A DNA stretch of 64,000 nt from positions 310,001-374,000 of the forward strand of contig CAZPQK010000001.1 in NCBI GenBank assembly GCA_964588695.1. The letters run 5' to 3'. The first letter of the stretch is position 1. Each line of letters begins with the position of its first letter. Positions 35,556 to 43,319 of the stretch are shown piece by piece. The notes under the pieces were generated by a model. The model had not been told where the DNA came from. It saw nothing but the letters and a program-made list of their open reading frames with translations, and did no database searches. Made by a program: the position numbers and the translations under genes. The stretch is from CAZPQK01 sp964588695. GTDB lineage: Bacteria > Krumholzibacteriota > Krumholzibacteriia > WVZY01 > JAKEHA01.

Positions 35556-36095
35556 CTACCTGTTGAGTTCGAGAGCGTCGTTAACAAATACGCCAAGGCG
35601 TTGCGATTTAGAGGTGTTGTGCGGACGTGCGTCGCGGCCAACGAGCTCGACGTCGCCGGGAACGACGGCGTCTACATACGGCTCACCGCCGCGGCGAGTC
35701 ACCCGGTACTTACCCTGGGTGTAACCGGACACCTGATAGCTGCCGGGTAATCCGGGCTCGAGGAACAACAGGACTTCTTCTTGTGGCGTCCACGAAAGCG
35801 CGCCGTGTACCGACATGTTGACGTTGCCAACAACGCCGCCAAGTTGCACGACACGAACGCTTCCGCTCGCTGCACCTTTGTAGGCGTCGTCCACTTGAAT
35901 TTGAATCTCGGTTAGAATTTTTGTGCGCGATGCGTTCCAAAAACTTTGGACGCTGGCAACGCGACCGTGGACAACGAGCGTTGCATCGCTGCCAAGTTGC
36001 TTAGGGGTGCGGTACTGTACTTGCGTGGCATAAGCGGTTGTTGCCGCTAACACAACGATCACCACAGCCCCGAGGATCGATGCCAATCGACTCAT
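35556..36095 (-). CDS. Small secreted protein paired with the metzincin gene
   Basis: 179 residues with a signal peptide ending at AYA and a strong AGGAGG ribosome-binding site. The mature part is an all-beta domain (DATLVVHGRVASVQSFW, TEIQIQVDDAYKG, EEVLLFLEPG, YTQGKYRVTR) that looks like an OB- or Ig-like fold. No named family is recognised. It is encoded eight bases upstream of the giant metallopeptidase, so it may be its inhibitor, chaperone or surface partner; this rests only on position. Confidence 0.75.
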   Translation of the reverse strand: MSRLASILGAVVIVVLAATTAYATQVQYRTPKQLGSDATLVVHGRVASVQSFWNASRTKILTEIQIQVDDAYKGAASGSVRVVQLGGVVGNVNMSVHGALSWTPQEEVLLFLEPGLPGSYQVSGYTQGKYRVTRRGGEPYVDAVVPGDVELVGRDARPHNTSKSQRLGVFVNDALELNR

Positions 36096-36429
36096 AGAAG
36101 AAATCCTCCTCGGATGTCCGACGGGTGGTCGAACGAAAAACGGGTCTGCGCGAGCGCGAGAACCTATGTTACTGCTGCGTGCTGCGTGTGAAGCAAATCG
36201 AACCCGACGCTATATGAGCGTAAAGTCGGGTTCGTTAAAGAAGTTTCGAAATGCCCTTCTCGCGGAATTGCTTGCTGTATAAGTGTACCGTATTCGGCAG
36301 GTGTAAATAAAGCGAGACACACATAAAATCGTAGCAAACAACAGGATAGCGCGCTCCATCGCGCATGTGGCCATTCCCAGAATGATTTGCTAGAGTAGCG
36401 GCACCCCACGTGCCCAAAAGGAGCCGCCC
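36096..36429. other. Divergent intergenic region with a long hairpin
   Basis: 334 bases between divergent genes. The clear structure is CGAACCCGAC (36199-36208) pairing perfectly with GTCGGGTTCG (36225-36234), with an inner GCT-ATATG-AGC. Neither side has a T run. The small frames crossing it look non-coding. Promoters for both genes must lie here but I cannot place them with confidence. Confidence 0.6.
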
Positions 36430-37560
36430 GTGCGTCGTGCGCTTTTACTATCTGTTTTTGTTGCAATGCTTTGCACTGCCGTGCCGAGCATGGCGATGGA
36501 CGAGTCGTCCCACGTGTTTGGCTATTTTCAGACCCAGTTTTGGCTTAATGACGATCGTAACGGCACCACCAGCGACTACAACTCATTTAACCTGCAGCAA
36601 TTAAACCTCTTCTGGCGACAGGACTTTAACCGGCGCTGGACCGCGTTTGTGAATATTGAGTCGGTTAACACCTACTCTTCGCAGCGCGGCTGGGGCGAGA
36701 TCAACCTGGAAGAGGCTTGGGTAAGCTACCGGATGAGCGAGAAATGGAACTTCAAGCTGGGGTTGCAGATCCCACCGTTCAACTCGTTCAACGAAATCCG
36801 CGACAAAATGCCGCTGATCCCGTACATCATTCGCCCGCTGGTGTATGAATCGTCGCTAACGACGTCGACTGACACCGGTGACTTTCTTCCAGAGCGGGCA
36901 TTTGCGCAGGTCTATGGCTTCCACCGTCTGGGTCGTTGGAAAATCGACAAAGCCTTGTACATTGGCGATACCCAGGACATCAACGCAGAACCGTTCTTAG
37001 GCCAAACCGGAATCGATACCACCATGGCCATATTGGTAGGCGCCCGGGTTGGTGTTCGTCGCGACGAGTTCAAGGCCGGGTTTTCGATCACGGCCGATCA
37101 AACCGACCAACTGCAAGGGCTGGAAGCTCTGGCTGGTGGAACCGCCGAACGCTTTGAAGCGCTCAGTCGGATACGAATCGGTGGAGATTTACGCTTCCGA
37201 GTGGGCAACGTTTCCGTAAGCGGTGAATACCTCGGGCAATTTGTTTACGAAGACGAACCCAACCTCGACGTTGGAAGGCACTTCTACTATGCGACCGCAG
37301 GGTACCATTTTGATGAACGGTGGTTTCTTTATCTTAGCTATTGGGTGTTGAACCAAAAAGCAAACGGCGAAATCAACTCGACTCTGATTCGCCCGTTGCC
37401 GTTTGAGTACCGAATCCCCGTCGGTGGATTTTCTGCCAAAGCCAATGACCGTGTGACCTTCAAGGGTCAATTGATCCATGCCAACAGCGAATCCGATTCA
37501 ATCTTGATTCGTGAAGATAGCTTCTTCGTCTACACGCTTGCGGTGTCGGTGCTGTTTTAA
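36430..37560 (+). CDS. Outer-membrane beta-barrel protein
   Basis: 376 residues. GTG start with AAAAGGAG seven bases before it; signal peptide ends at SMA. The mature chain is alternating amphipathic strands throughout (VFGYFQTQFWLNDD, WNFKLGLQIPPFN, DRVTFKGQLIHA) and ends in Phe (LAVSVLF), the C-terminal barrel signal. It resembles porins that can be modelled on OprO/P, but I do not see specific landmarks. It is followed after one base by a PstS-like gene and then a histidine kinase, all in one operon. Confidence 0.85.
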   Translation: MRRALLLSVFVAMLCTAVPSMAMDESSHVFGYFQTQFWLNDDRNGTTSDYNSFNLQQLNLFWRQDFNRRWTAFVNIESVNTYSSQRGWGEINLEEAWVSYRMSEKWNFKLGLQIPPFNSFNEIRDKMPLIPYIIRPLVYESSLTTSTDTGDFLPERAFAQVYGFHRLGRWKIDKALYIGDTQDINAEPFLGQTGIDTTMAILVGARVGVRRDEFKAGFSITADQTDQLQGLEALAGGTAERFEALSRIRIGGDLRFRVGNVSVSGEYLGQFVYEDEPNLDVGRHFYYATAGYHFDERWFLYLSYWVLNQKANGEINSTLIRPLPFEYRIPVGGFSAKANDRVTFKGQLIHANSESDSILIREDSFFVYTLAVSVLF

Positions 37561-37561
37561 C

Positions 37562-37981
37562 ATGCGATTCCTGCTTGGCATAATTCTTCTGCTCGCGATG
37601 CTACCCACAACCGCGCTTGCTGACGTCGCGGTGATAGTTAACCCCACCGTGGAGACGCGGTCGATTTCTAAGGATCGGCTGTTGGACATGTTCACCGGCG
37701 ACATTAAACATTGGGAAAACGGCGAGCCCGTGGTTTTGCTAGACCTGGAAACGCGCGGCCCGGTAAAAGACGCTTTCTATGGCTTCCTGGGTAAGACGTC
37801 ATCAAAAATGAAGGCTATCTGGCTGCGCATGGTTCTGTCGGGTGAAGGTCAGCCGCCGCGCGCAGTCGCCGACGAGGATGTGGTCAAGATCGTGGCCGAG
37901 ACGCCGGGCGCGATCGGTTATGTCAACCGTTCGCGCGTCGATACCAGTGTCGTAACTGTGCTAGTTATTCCCACCGACTAG
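37562..37981 (+). CDS. Half-size PstS-like periplasmic binding protein
   Basis: 139 residues from the ATG at 37562, one base after the barrel stop (an upstream ATG at 37511 lies in the barrel gene and lacks a signal). Signal peptide ends at ALA. The mature ~120 residues match a single lobe of a PstS-type fold: ISKDRLLDMFTGDIKHWENG, then FYGFLGKTSSKMKAIWLRMV, and the typical EDVVKIVAETPGAIGYV. At less than half of PstS length it cannot close around a ligand like a two-lobe binding protein, so sensing or scaffolding is more likely than transport. Its TAG directly touches the ATG of the kinase gene. Confidence 0.88.
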   Translation: MRFLLGIILLLAMLPTTALADVAVIVNPTVETRSISKDRLLDMFTGDIKHWENGEPVVLLDLETRGPVKDAFYGFLGKTSSKMKAIWLRMVLSGEGQPPRAVADEDVVKIVAETPGAIGYVNRSRVDTSVVTVLVIPTD

Positions 37982-39634
37982 ATGTTTAAGAACTTCCGCA
38001 TCGGCACCAAGCAAGCCATCGCCTTTGGCGTGATCTTGGTGATCATGGCCGCGGTCAACTACTTTGCGATTACCAAGCTCGGCACGTTGCGCGACGAAAT
38101 TGCGACGATCAGTCAAGAACGACTCCCCGCGAACAACGCCATCGCCGCGCTCAACGATGCGACGTCGGACTTGCGTATCGCTCAGCTCCAGCATGCGGTA
38201 ACCGACAGCCTACACATCAAAAACGAGCTGTCACGACAGATGATCTTCTTGATGGATCAGATCAGCGATGAAATTGAGATTTACGAACCGCTGATCAGCA
38301 GCGAACAGGAACGAGCGGTCTACGAAGAGTTCGACCGCGGTTGGGAGCGCTACCTTGAACTTGCCTACGAGTTCGTCGCGCTGTCGCAAGCCAACCGCAA
38401 CACTGAAGCGCTGCAGTTGCTTAATGGCGAAGCGCGCTTCGTATTCGCCGGGTTTACGTCGCACTTGCAACGACTTGTCGAAATAAACAGCGAAGCGACA
38501 CGCATGGCAGGTGTAACTGCCGAACGGGTTTACTCAGACTCTCGCAAGACGCTCCGGACGCTCTTGCTGGTTACGATCCTTTTTTCTTTGTTGATGACGA
38601 TTGCGTCGGTACGACTATTGACAAAACCCTTGCGGCGCTTGTCACACGCCGCACAGTCGGTCGCCGATGGCAACCTTGACGTGAGCGTCAAAGTTGAAAC
38701 CTCCGACGAAGTCGGTATGCTTGGCGACGCCTTTAATCGCATGACCAGGTCGCTACAAAGCGCCGACGCCGACATTCGGGAGCAGCAACGCAAGCTCACC
38801 GACGCCAACGTCGCGTTACAACAAAAGAACGTGGACCTGGAGAACGCCCTGGTACAGCTTCGCGAAGCGCAACAGCAGTTGGTCATGCAAGAAAAGATGG
38901 CCTCGCTCGGCAATCTGGTCGCTGGGGTTGCGCACGAAATCAATAATCCGGTCGGCGCGGTAAGCAGCGCGGCCGACACCACTGGTCGTTCGCTGGAAAT
39001 TATTAACCGAGCCATCCAGGAGTCAACCAACCTGGAAGAGTTGCGCGAGAACAAGCGGGTCAAGGCCGCGCTTGGCGTACTCACCAACAATCACGGAATC
39101 ACAATCGAGGCGAGTTCGCGGATCACACGAATCGTGCAAAGCCTAAAAAACTTTGCACGTTTGGACGAGGCGGAGTTTCAAGAGGCGGACATCCACGAAG
39201 GTATCGACAGCACGCTGACGCTTCTGGAACATCAAACCAAGAATCGGGTGACCATCGCGCGCGAGTACGGCACCCTTCCTCGTGTGCATTGCTATCCCAA
39301 CCAGCTTAACCAGGTGTTTATGAACATCTTGTCGAACTCTGCACAGAGCATCAAAGGGCAGGGAACCATCGCGATTCGAACGCGTCGCGATGGTGACTTC
39401 GTGGTCGTGGAATTTGCCGACGACGGAGTGGGAATTTCGGAGAAACATCTCGCGCGCATATTTGACCCCGGATTCACAACCAAGGGCGTTGGGGTTGGCA
39501 CCGGCCTGGGGCTTTCGATTAGCTACAACATCGTCCGCAAGCATCAGGGGCAGATAACCGCTGCCAGTTCGGTCGGGCACGGAACCACCATGACCGTTCG
39601 TCTGCCCATCAGACCGCAAAAAATCGAAGAATAG
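37982..39634 (+). CDS. Sensor histidine kinase with four-helix periplasmic domain
   Basis: 550 residues. TM1 ~10-30, a helical periplasmic domain of the 4HB_MCP type (~33-190), TM2 ~191-213, HAMP (~213-265), a coiled coil (265-305), a HisKA box with phosphoacceptor His318 (GNLVAGVAHEINNPVG), and a HATPase domain with N box MNILSNSAQS, G1 DDGVGIS and G2 GTGLGLSISYNIV. The H-box is of the NtrB/DctB-like type. No response regulator gene is adjacent. Co-transcription with a barrel and a PstS-like protein suggests it senses what these bring into the periplasm. Confidence 0.92.
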   Translation: MFKNFRIGTKQAIAFGVILVIMAAVNYFAITKLGTLRDEIATISQERLPANNAIAALNDATSDLRIAQLQHAVTDSLHIKNELSRQMIFLMDQISDEIEIYEPLISSEQERAVYEEFDRGWERYLELAYEFVALSQANRNTEALQLLNGEARFVFAGFTSHLQRLVEINSEATRMAGVTAERVYSDSRKTLRTLLLVTILFSLLMTIASVRLLTKPLRRLSHAAQSVADGNLDVSVKVETSDEVGMLGDAFNRMTRSLQSADADIREQQRKLTDANVALQQKNVDLENALVQLREAQQQLVMQEKMASLGNLVAGVAHEINNPVGAVSSAADTTGRSLEIINRAIQESTNLEELRENKRVKAALGVLTNNHGITIEASSRITRIVQSLKNFARLDEAEFQEADIHEGIDSTLTLLEHQTKNRVTIAREYGTLPRVHCYPNQLNQVFMNILSNSAQSIKGQGTIAIRTRRDGDFVVVEFADDGVGISEKHLARIFDPGFTTKGVGVGTGLGLSISYNIVRKHQGQITAASSVGHGTTMTVRLPIRPQKIEE

Positions 39635-39643
39635 TCCGGCGGG

Positions 39644-40534
39644 CTACTGCGCACGGTCGGGGTGTGCACACTCGCCACCACGACGGGAATAGGTCAGGTC
39701 GCTAATCTTCCATCCTTCCGCGGTCTTGATGAGATGAATTGAGTTCACCCCACAGTGCGATAACGTTTCACCACCGGCGTAGAACACGTACGGTGCCCAC
39801 ACCGAAGCCATTACGCCGTCGGCAAACACTCGCACGTCCCAAACGCGCTCGTCCCAGGGCTTGCCGCCACCTCGCTGCGCATCACCCATCGCGGCCATAA
39901 ACTCTCCTGCGGTGATTCGCTTTGTTTCGGTTTCGTCGTTGTCGGTTTCAACCACACGCGTCAGCGTTGCCTCCAAGGTAAACAACTCGCCAGCCGCAGC
40001 AGCGTCGCGATCGCGCATGGCGTTGAACAATCCTCTCACCACAGCCATAACAGCGTGCTCGTCGGTCCCCGCTTCGGCCTCGGGGTGCTTGGTAATGCGA
40101 AGCACGTCGTCAATGTCGTTGTTAGGAATGGGAACGTTGAGGTCATAGTGCATTATCATCCACTGGCCGTCGATGCGCTCCACCACGCCGGATCCGCGAC
40201 AGGTTCCAAAACGGGTTTCGAGATACTCTTCCCACCACGCCACGGAACCGTCGTTAGAAAAGTAGAGCGACCGGTTGAATGGCTTAAACGCCCATGCCAC
40301 GTCGCGATCAAAGTACTTCTCCGACCAGGCACGCAACTCGTCGCGAGTCCACTTTTCGGTAGCATCGGTTCCAAGATAGATTCCGCCCTTGGCCATTGTC
40401 CCGAAAAACACATCCTCGTCGGCGGTAGCGGCGGCGTGATGCCAGGCGTCGATTCGGGCGTTGATGTCGTCGGCAACGTCAGCACTGGCCGGCAGTGCGG
40501 CCACAATCGCAACCAGAACAAGAATCGTCTTCAT
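39644..40534 (-). CDS. Secreted protein with two NTF2/SnoaL-like domains
   Basis: 296 residues: signal peptide (MKTILVLVAIVAALPASA), then two cone-shaped NTF2-like domains. The first (~20-140: DDINARIDAWHHAAATAD, FFGTMAKGGIYLGTD, ERIDGQWMIMHYDL) is SnoaL_3-like; the second (~155-290: VVRGLFNAMRDRDAAA, FTLEATLTR, TAEGWKISDLTYSR) is DUF4440-like. Such domains bind small ligands or act as isomerases and hydrolases; no catalytic set can be assigned. Its ATG overlaps the stop of glpD by four bases (ATGA), so it belongs to the glycerol-phosphate operon. Confidence 0.85.
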   Translation of the reverse strand: MKTILVLVAIVAALPASADVADDINARIDAWHHAAATADEDVFFGTMAKGGIYLGTDATEKWTRDELRAWSEKYFDRDVAWAFKPFNRSLYFSNDGSVAWWEEYLETRFGTCRGSGVVERIDGQWMIMHYDLNVPIPNNDIDDVLRITKHPEAEAGTDEHAVMAVVRGLFNAMRDRDAAAAGELFTLEATLTRVVETDNDETETKRITAGEFMAAMGDAQRGGGKPWDERVWDVRVFADGVMASVWAPYVFYAGGETLSHCGVNSIHLIKTAEGWKISDLTYSRRGGECAHPDRAQ

Positions 40535-42111
40535 GATTTCTCCTTGCTGGAGTCTGGGGCGAAGTTACCGCCCGCGTAAAACAACTGTGCCTGATATTGG
40601 TTCACCGCGGCCTCGATGTAAACAAAATCGGCGCTCCCTTTCGCCTCGGTCAACCCGACGGGAACCCGGCGTCTCCACACGTCGTCGGCCCGCACAGCGC
40701 CCTCGTCTTCGATCGCCACGTGGACTTCTGCCCGACAAAACGGTGACAACAGCGCTAATGCGGTTGCCTCGCTGGGGTCCTGGACCAACCGTGCGAGCAG
40801 GCGGTCGACTCGCGTTCCGTGACGCAAAGGTGCAGTGTCAGCAACTTCCTTGGGACAACCCGCTTCGCGCAACTCGGCGCGGACACGACTGAGCCAGGTG
40901 GCAAAATCTCCACGTGGCGCCCATGGAAACCTTTTCTCTTGGGTCGGACACTTATAGCTTCCCGCCCCGAGTATGCGAACGATTCGATCCACAATAACGG
41001 CGGCGTCGGCTCGGGCCGAAGTGTACTTGCCACCGAATGAAGTCAGCAGGCCGGGCTCGGTTTCTAGAACCGACCATTCACGTGACACCGCAGATGCGGT
41101 CGCGCCCGGTTCGTCGTGCAAAGTCCTGACTCCCGCAAACGAACCGAGAATGTCGGATCGCGACCACGCAACCCGTAGCCGGTCGTTAGCTGCATTGAGT
41201 AGATAATCAATGTCCGCGTCGTCGACGACAACGTCACGCACACTACCCTTGTAGTCGGTGTCCGTCGTCCCCAGCAACGTGCGTCCGTACCAGGGGATGA
41301 CAAAAAATACCCGACCGTCGCTCGGCGCCGTCAACAGCATAGCGTCGGTTTCGGGAAGAGCGGGCAGCAACAAGTGGACACCTTTGGTGAGCCGCAACCG
41401 CGGGTGGTCGTCGCTCGCCAGCAATTCAGTCAGCCATGGACCCGCGGCGTTGACGACTACCTTCGCCCCCACATCAAAGGTCCCACCGTGAAGCTCGTCG
41501 CGCAGGGTCAGCCCCGCGACGCGTCGACCACTGCGAACAAGCGACACCGCTCGAGTGTAATGCGCGGTAACTGCACCCGCGTGCGCCGCGCCGTCAACAA
41601 TCTCCAGCGCGAAACGAAAATCGTCGGTTACCGCATCTCCATAGGTAAAACCTCCAACTGTGTTTCGTGATTCAATGGAGGGATACTCGTGCGCAAGCTG
41701 TCGATTGTCGAGGTGACGATGAAAAGCGACTGGTTGCCCCGGACCGGATAGCAGATCGTAAATCGAAAGCCCCGCCTTGAGCTTCATCCACCCCAACCGA
41801 TCGCCCCGGTAGTGTGGCAATACAAACCGAAGCGGTTGGACGCGGTGCGGTGCAAGCTGCGCGAGCCGTTTGCGTTCCACCAGCGACTTGCGCACCAACC
41901 CGAAGTCGTAACGTTCCAGATATCGCAAGCCGCCGTGTATGAGTTTCGACGAAGACGACGACGTTGCGGCCGACCAGTCGCCGGCGTCAACTAGCGCGAC
42001 TCGCAATCCCCTCAGCGCGGCGTCGTAAGCGGTCCAGGCTCCGTAAATGCCAGCGCCGACAACGACGACGTCAAACTGGCCGTTGCGCAGAGCTGAAAGG
42101 TTACGCTTCAT
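40531..42111 (-). CDS. glpD: FAD-dependent glycerol-3-phosphate dehydrogenase
   Basis: 526 residues from the ATG at 42111 (a longer frame begins at 42138). N-terminal FAD-binding fold VVVGAGIYGAWTAYDAALRG with acidic end VALVDAGD; family motif SSSKLIHGGLRYLE; substrate/FAD region ILGSFAGVRTL and SFGGKYTSARADA; C-terminal helical DAO_C domain. It oxidises glycerol 3-phosphate to DHAP at the membrane and passes electrons to quinone. It overlaps the GDPD gene by 11 bases, so product (G3P) and enzyme are made together. No glycerol kinase or facilitator gene is near; the G3P source here is phosphodiester breakdown. Confidence 0.93.
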   Translation of the reverse strand: MKRNLSALRNGQFDVVVVGAGIYGAWTAYDAALRGLRVALVDAGDWSAATSSSSSKLIHGGLRYLERYDFGLVRKSLVERKRLAQLAPHRVQPLRFVLPHYRGDRLGWMKLKAGLSIYDLLSGPGQPVAFHRHLDNRQLAHEYPSIESRNTVGGFTYGDAVTDDFRFALEIVDGAAHAGAVTAHYTRAVSLVRSGRRVAGLTLRDELHGGTFDVGAKVVVNAAGPWLTELLASDDHPRLRLTKGVHLLLPALPETDAMLLTAPSDGRVFFVIPWYGRTLLGTTDTDYKGSVRDVVVDDADIDYLLNAANDRLRVAWSRSDILGSFAGVRTLHDEPGATASAVSREWSVLETEPGLLTSFGGKYTSARADAAVIVDRIVRILGAGSYKCPTQEKRFPWAPRGDFATWLSRVRAELREAGCPKEVADTAPLRHGTRVDRLLARLVQDPSEATALALLSPFCRAEVHVAIEDEGAVRADDVWRRRVPVGLTEAKGSADFVYIEAAVNQYQAQLFYAGGNFAPDSSKEKS

Positions 42112-42847
42112 GCGGAAGGGGCGGCCGGAAGCCTTCAAAAATAATGTTGTCGGCGATACCCAGCGCGGTAGCCGCGTTCGCCGCCGATCGCACCGTCCAC
42201 GCCAGCAACGGTAACCCTCGCTGACGAATCTCGGTCGTGGGCGCGGTTGCCAACCAACGCGCGTCGTAACCTATAAAGTGAGGCTTGGCGACATCCAGGT
42301 ACGACAATCGGCCAAGTTGCACGGGGTCAAACGATTCAATCTCGTCCACAACAACCCGCGTGGCCAATTGCCCGCGACATGCCTCCGGCGCGTTCTCGTT
42401 AAACCAGGCCACGCTACCGGGATTGAACGACTGGATCGCAAAATCGCCGTCGTAGTTCTGCAACTGCCGCCAGACGGCTGCTTCCAGCTTGCGCGAATCT
42501 GTGAAGTTTTTCAGCTCGACCAGCAGCGGAACTCGGCCGGCGATCTCGGCCAGAACCTCGGAGAGATGCGGTACTGGCTCGCTGGTTCGCGACAGGCGCA
42601 CTTTGCGCAGCGCGGTCGCCGACTGCGACGCGAGCGTTACATCCAAACCTGTCATCCGCATGAGAGTGTCGTCGTGAAATACCACCACCGAACCGTCAGC
42701 CAACACGCGCACGTCCATTTCTAGCGCGTAGCCAGCCTCGGCGCCGGCAGTAAAAGCGGCCATAGAGTTTTCCGGGATGCCCAGAGTTGCATCGTGCAAG
42801 CCGCGATGAGCAATGGGAAGTCGGGAGAGCCAGGATGGCGTTGACAT
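42101..42847 (-). CDS. Glycerophosphodiester phosphodiesterase
   Basis: 248 residues from the ATG at 42847; another ATG at 42859 is equally possible and neither has a clear ribosome-binding site. GDPD TIM barrel: first catalytic His in IAHRGLHD, PENSMAAF, the metal/catalytic set in ALEMDVRVLADGSVVVFHDD, and LLVELKNF. No signal peptide, so it is probably cytoplasmic (UgpQ-like). It splits glycerophosphodiesters into an alcohol and sn-glycerol 3-phosphate, which the overlapping glpD oxidises. Confidence 0.92.
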   Translation of the reverse strand: MSTPSWLSRLPIAHRGLHDATLGIPENSMAAFTAGAEAGYALEMDVRVLADGSVVVFHDDTLMRMTGLDVTLASQSATALRKVRLSRTSEPVPHLSEVLAEIAGRVPLLVELKNFTDSRKLEAAVWRQLQNYDGDFAIQSFNPGSVAWFNENAPEACRGQLATRVVVDEIESFDPVQLGRLSYLDVAKPHFIGYDARWLATAPTTEIRQRGLPLLAWTVRSAANAATALGIADNIIFEGFRPPLPHEA

Positions 42848-43319
42848 GAGGCGGATCATAGAAGAACCGCGTACAGAGCTAAAGAAAAAGGTTGTGAACG
42901 GAAGCATGTCCCTGCAGGGGCGGGCGGCGTGAACTTTTCGATGCGGGCGTTGGCAGGCTTAGGTTAGTGTGCCCCGTCGCTTTTGTTTGCTGAGGCGACT
43001 AAATGAAACGGCGGCGTCAACGGCCAGGTCAAGCGGTCACTCGGCTACCCAACTTTACCTCCAAACCGTAACGCCGCCGATTTCTAGTGAACCCGGCCAC
43101 AAGCGGTCGCGGGAGGGAGAAAAAGGTTCGCGAACCGGCACGACCGGGTCCACGCATCAAGGAGCGTGGTGTTCTTATGGCAGTGGTCGCTCAACCACTG
43201 CGTTCCTTACATTAATAGCTTCGTTTTTTGAAGAATTCCAGAAAACCGTCAAACGTGTTGTATAACAACGTGTTGCGGCCCGATGGACACTGCGAGCGCT
43301 GTGGATAAGTACCTGCGGG
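42848..43319. other. 472-bp structured intergenic region, no gene supported
   Basis: Lies between the antiporter stop and the GDPD start. It contains CGGCGGCGT (43009-43017) pairing with ACGCCGCCG (43071-43079), GTCGC/GCGAC (42976-42980, 42995-42999), a hairpin GCAGTGGT-N6-ACCACTGC near 43181-43203, and a palindrome GGTTCGCGAACC that on the minus strand is followed by TTTTT and may end the antiporter transcript. The 98-codon frame at 42969-43265 has no recognisable protein character. Confidence 0.55.

Noticed and set aside
42969..43265. 98-codon plus-strand frame in the antiporter-GDPD gap
   Set aside because: Low-complexity Ser/Thr/Arg composition, no ribosome-binding site and no family resemblance.
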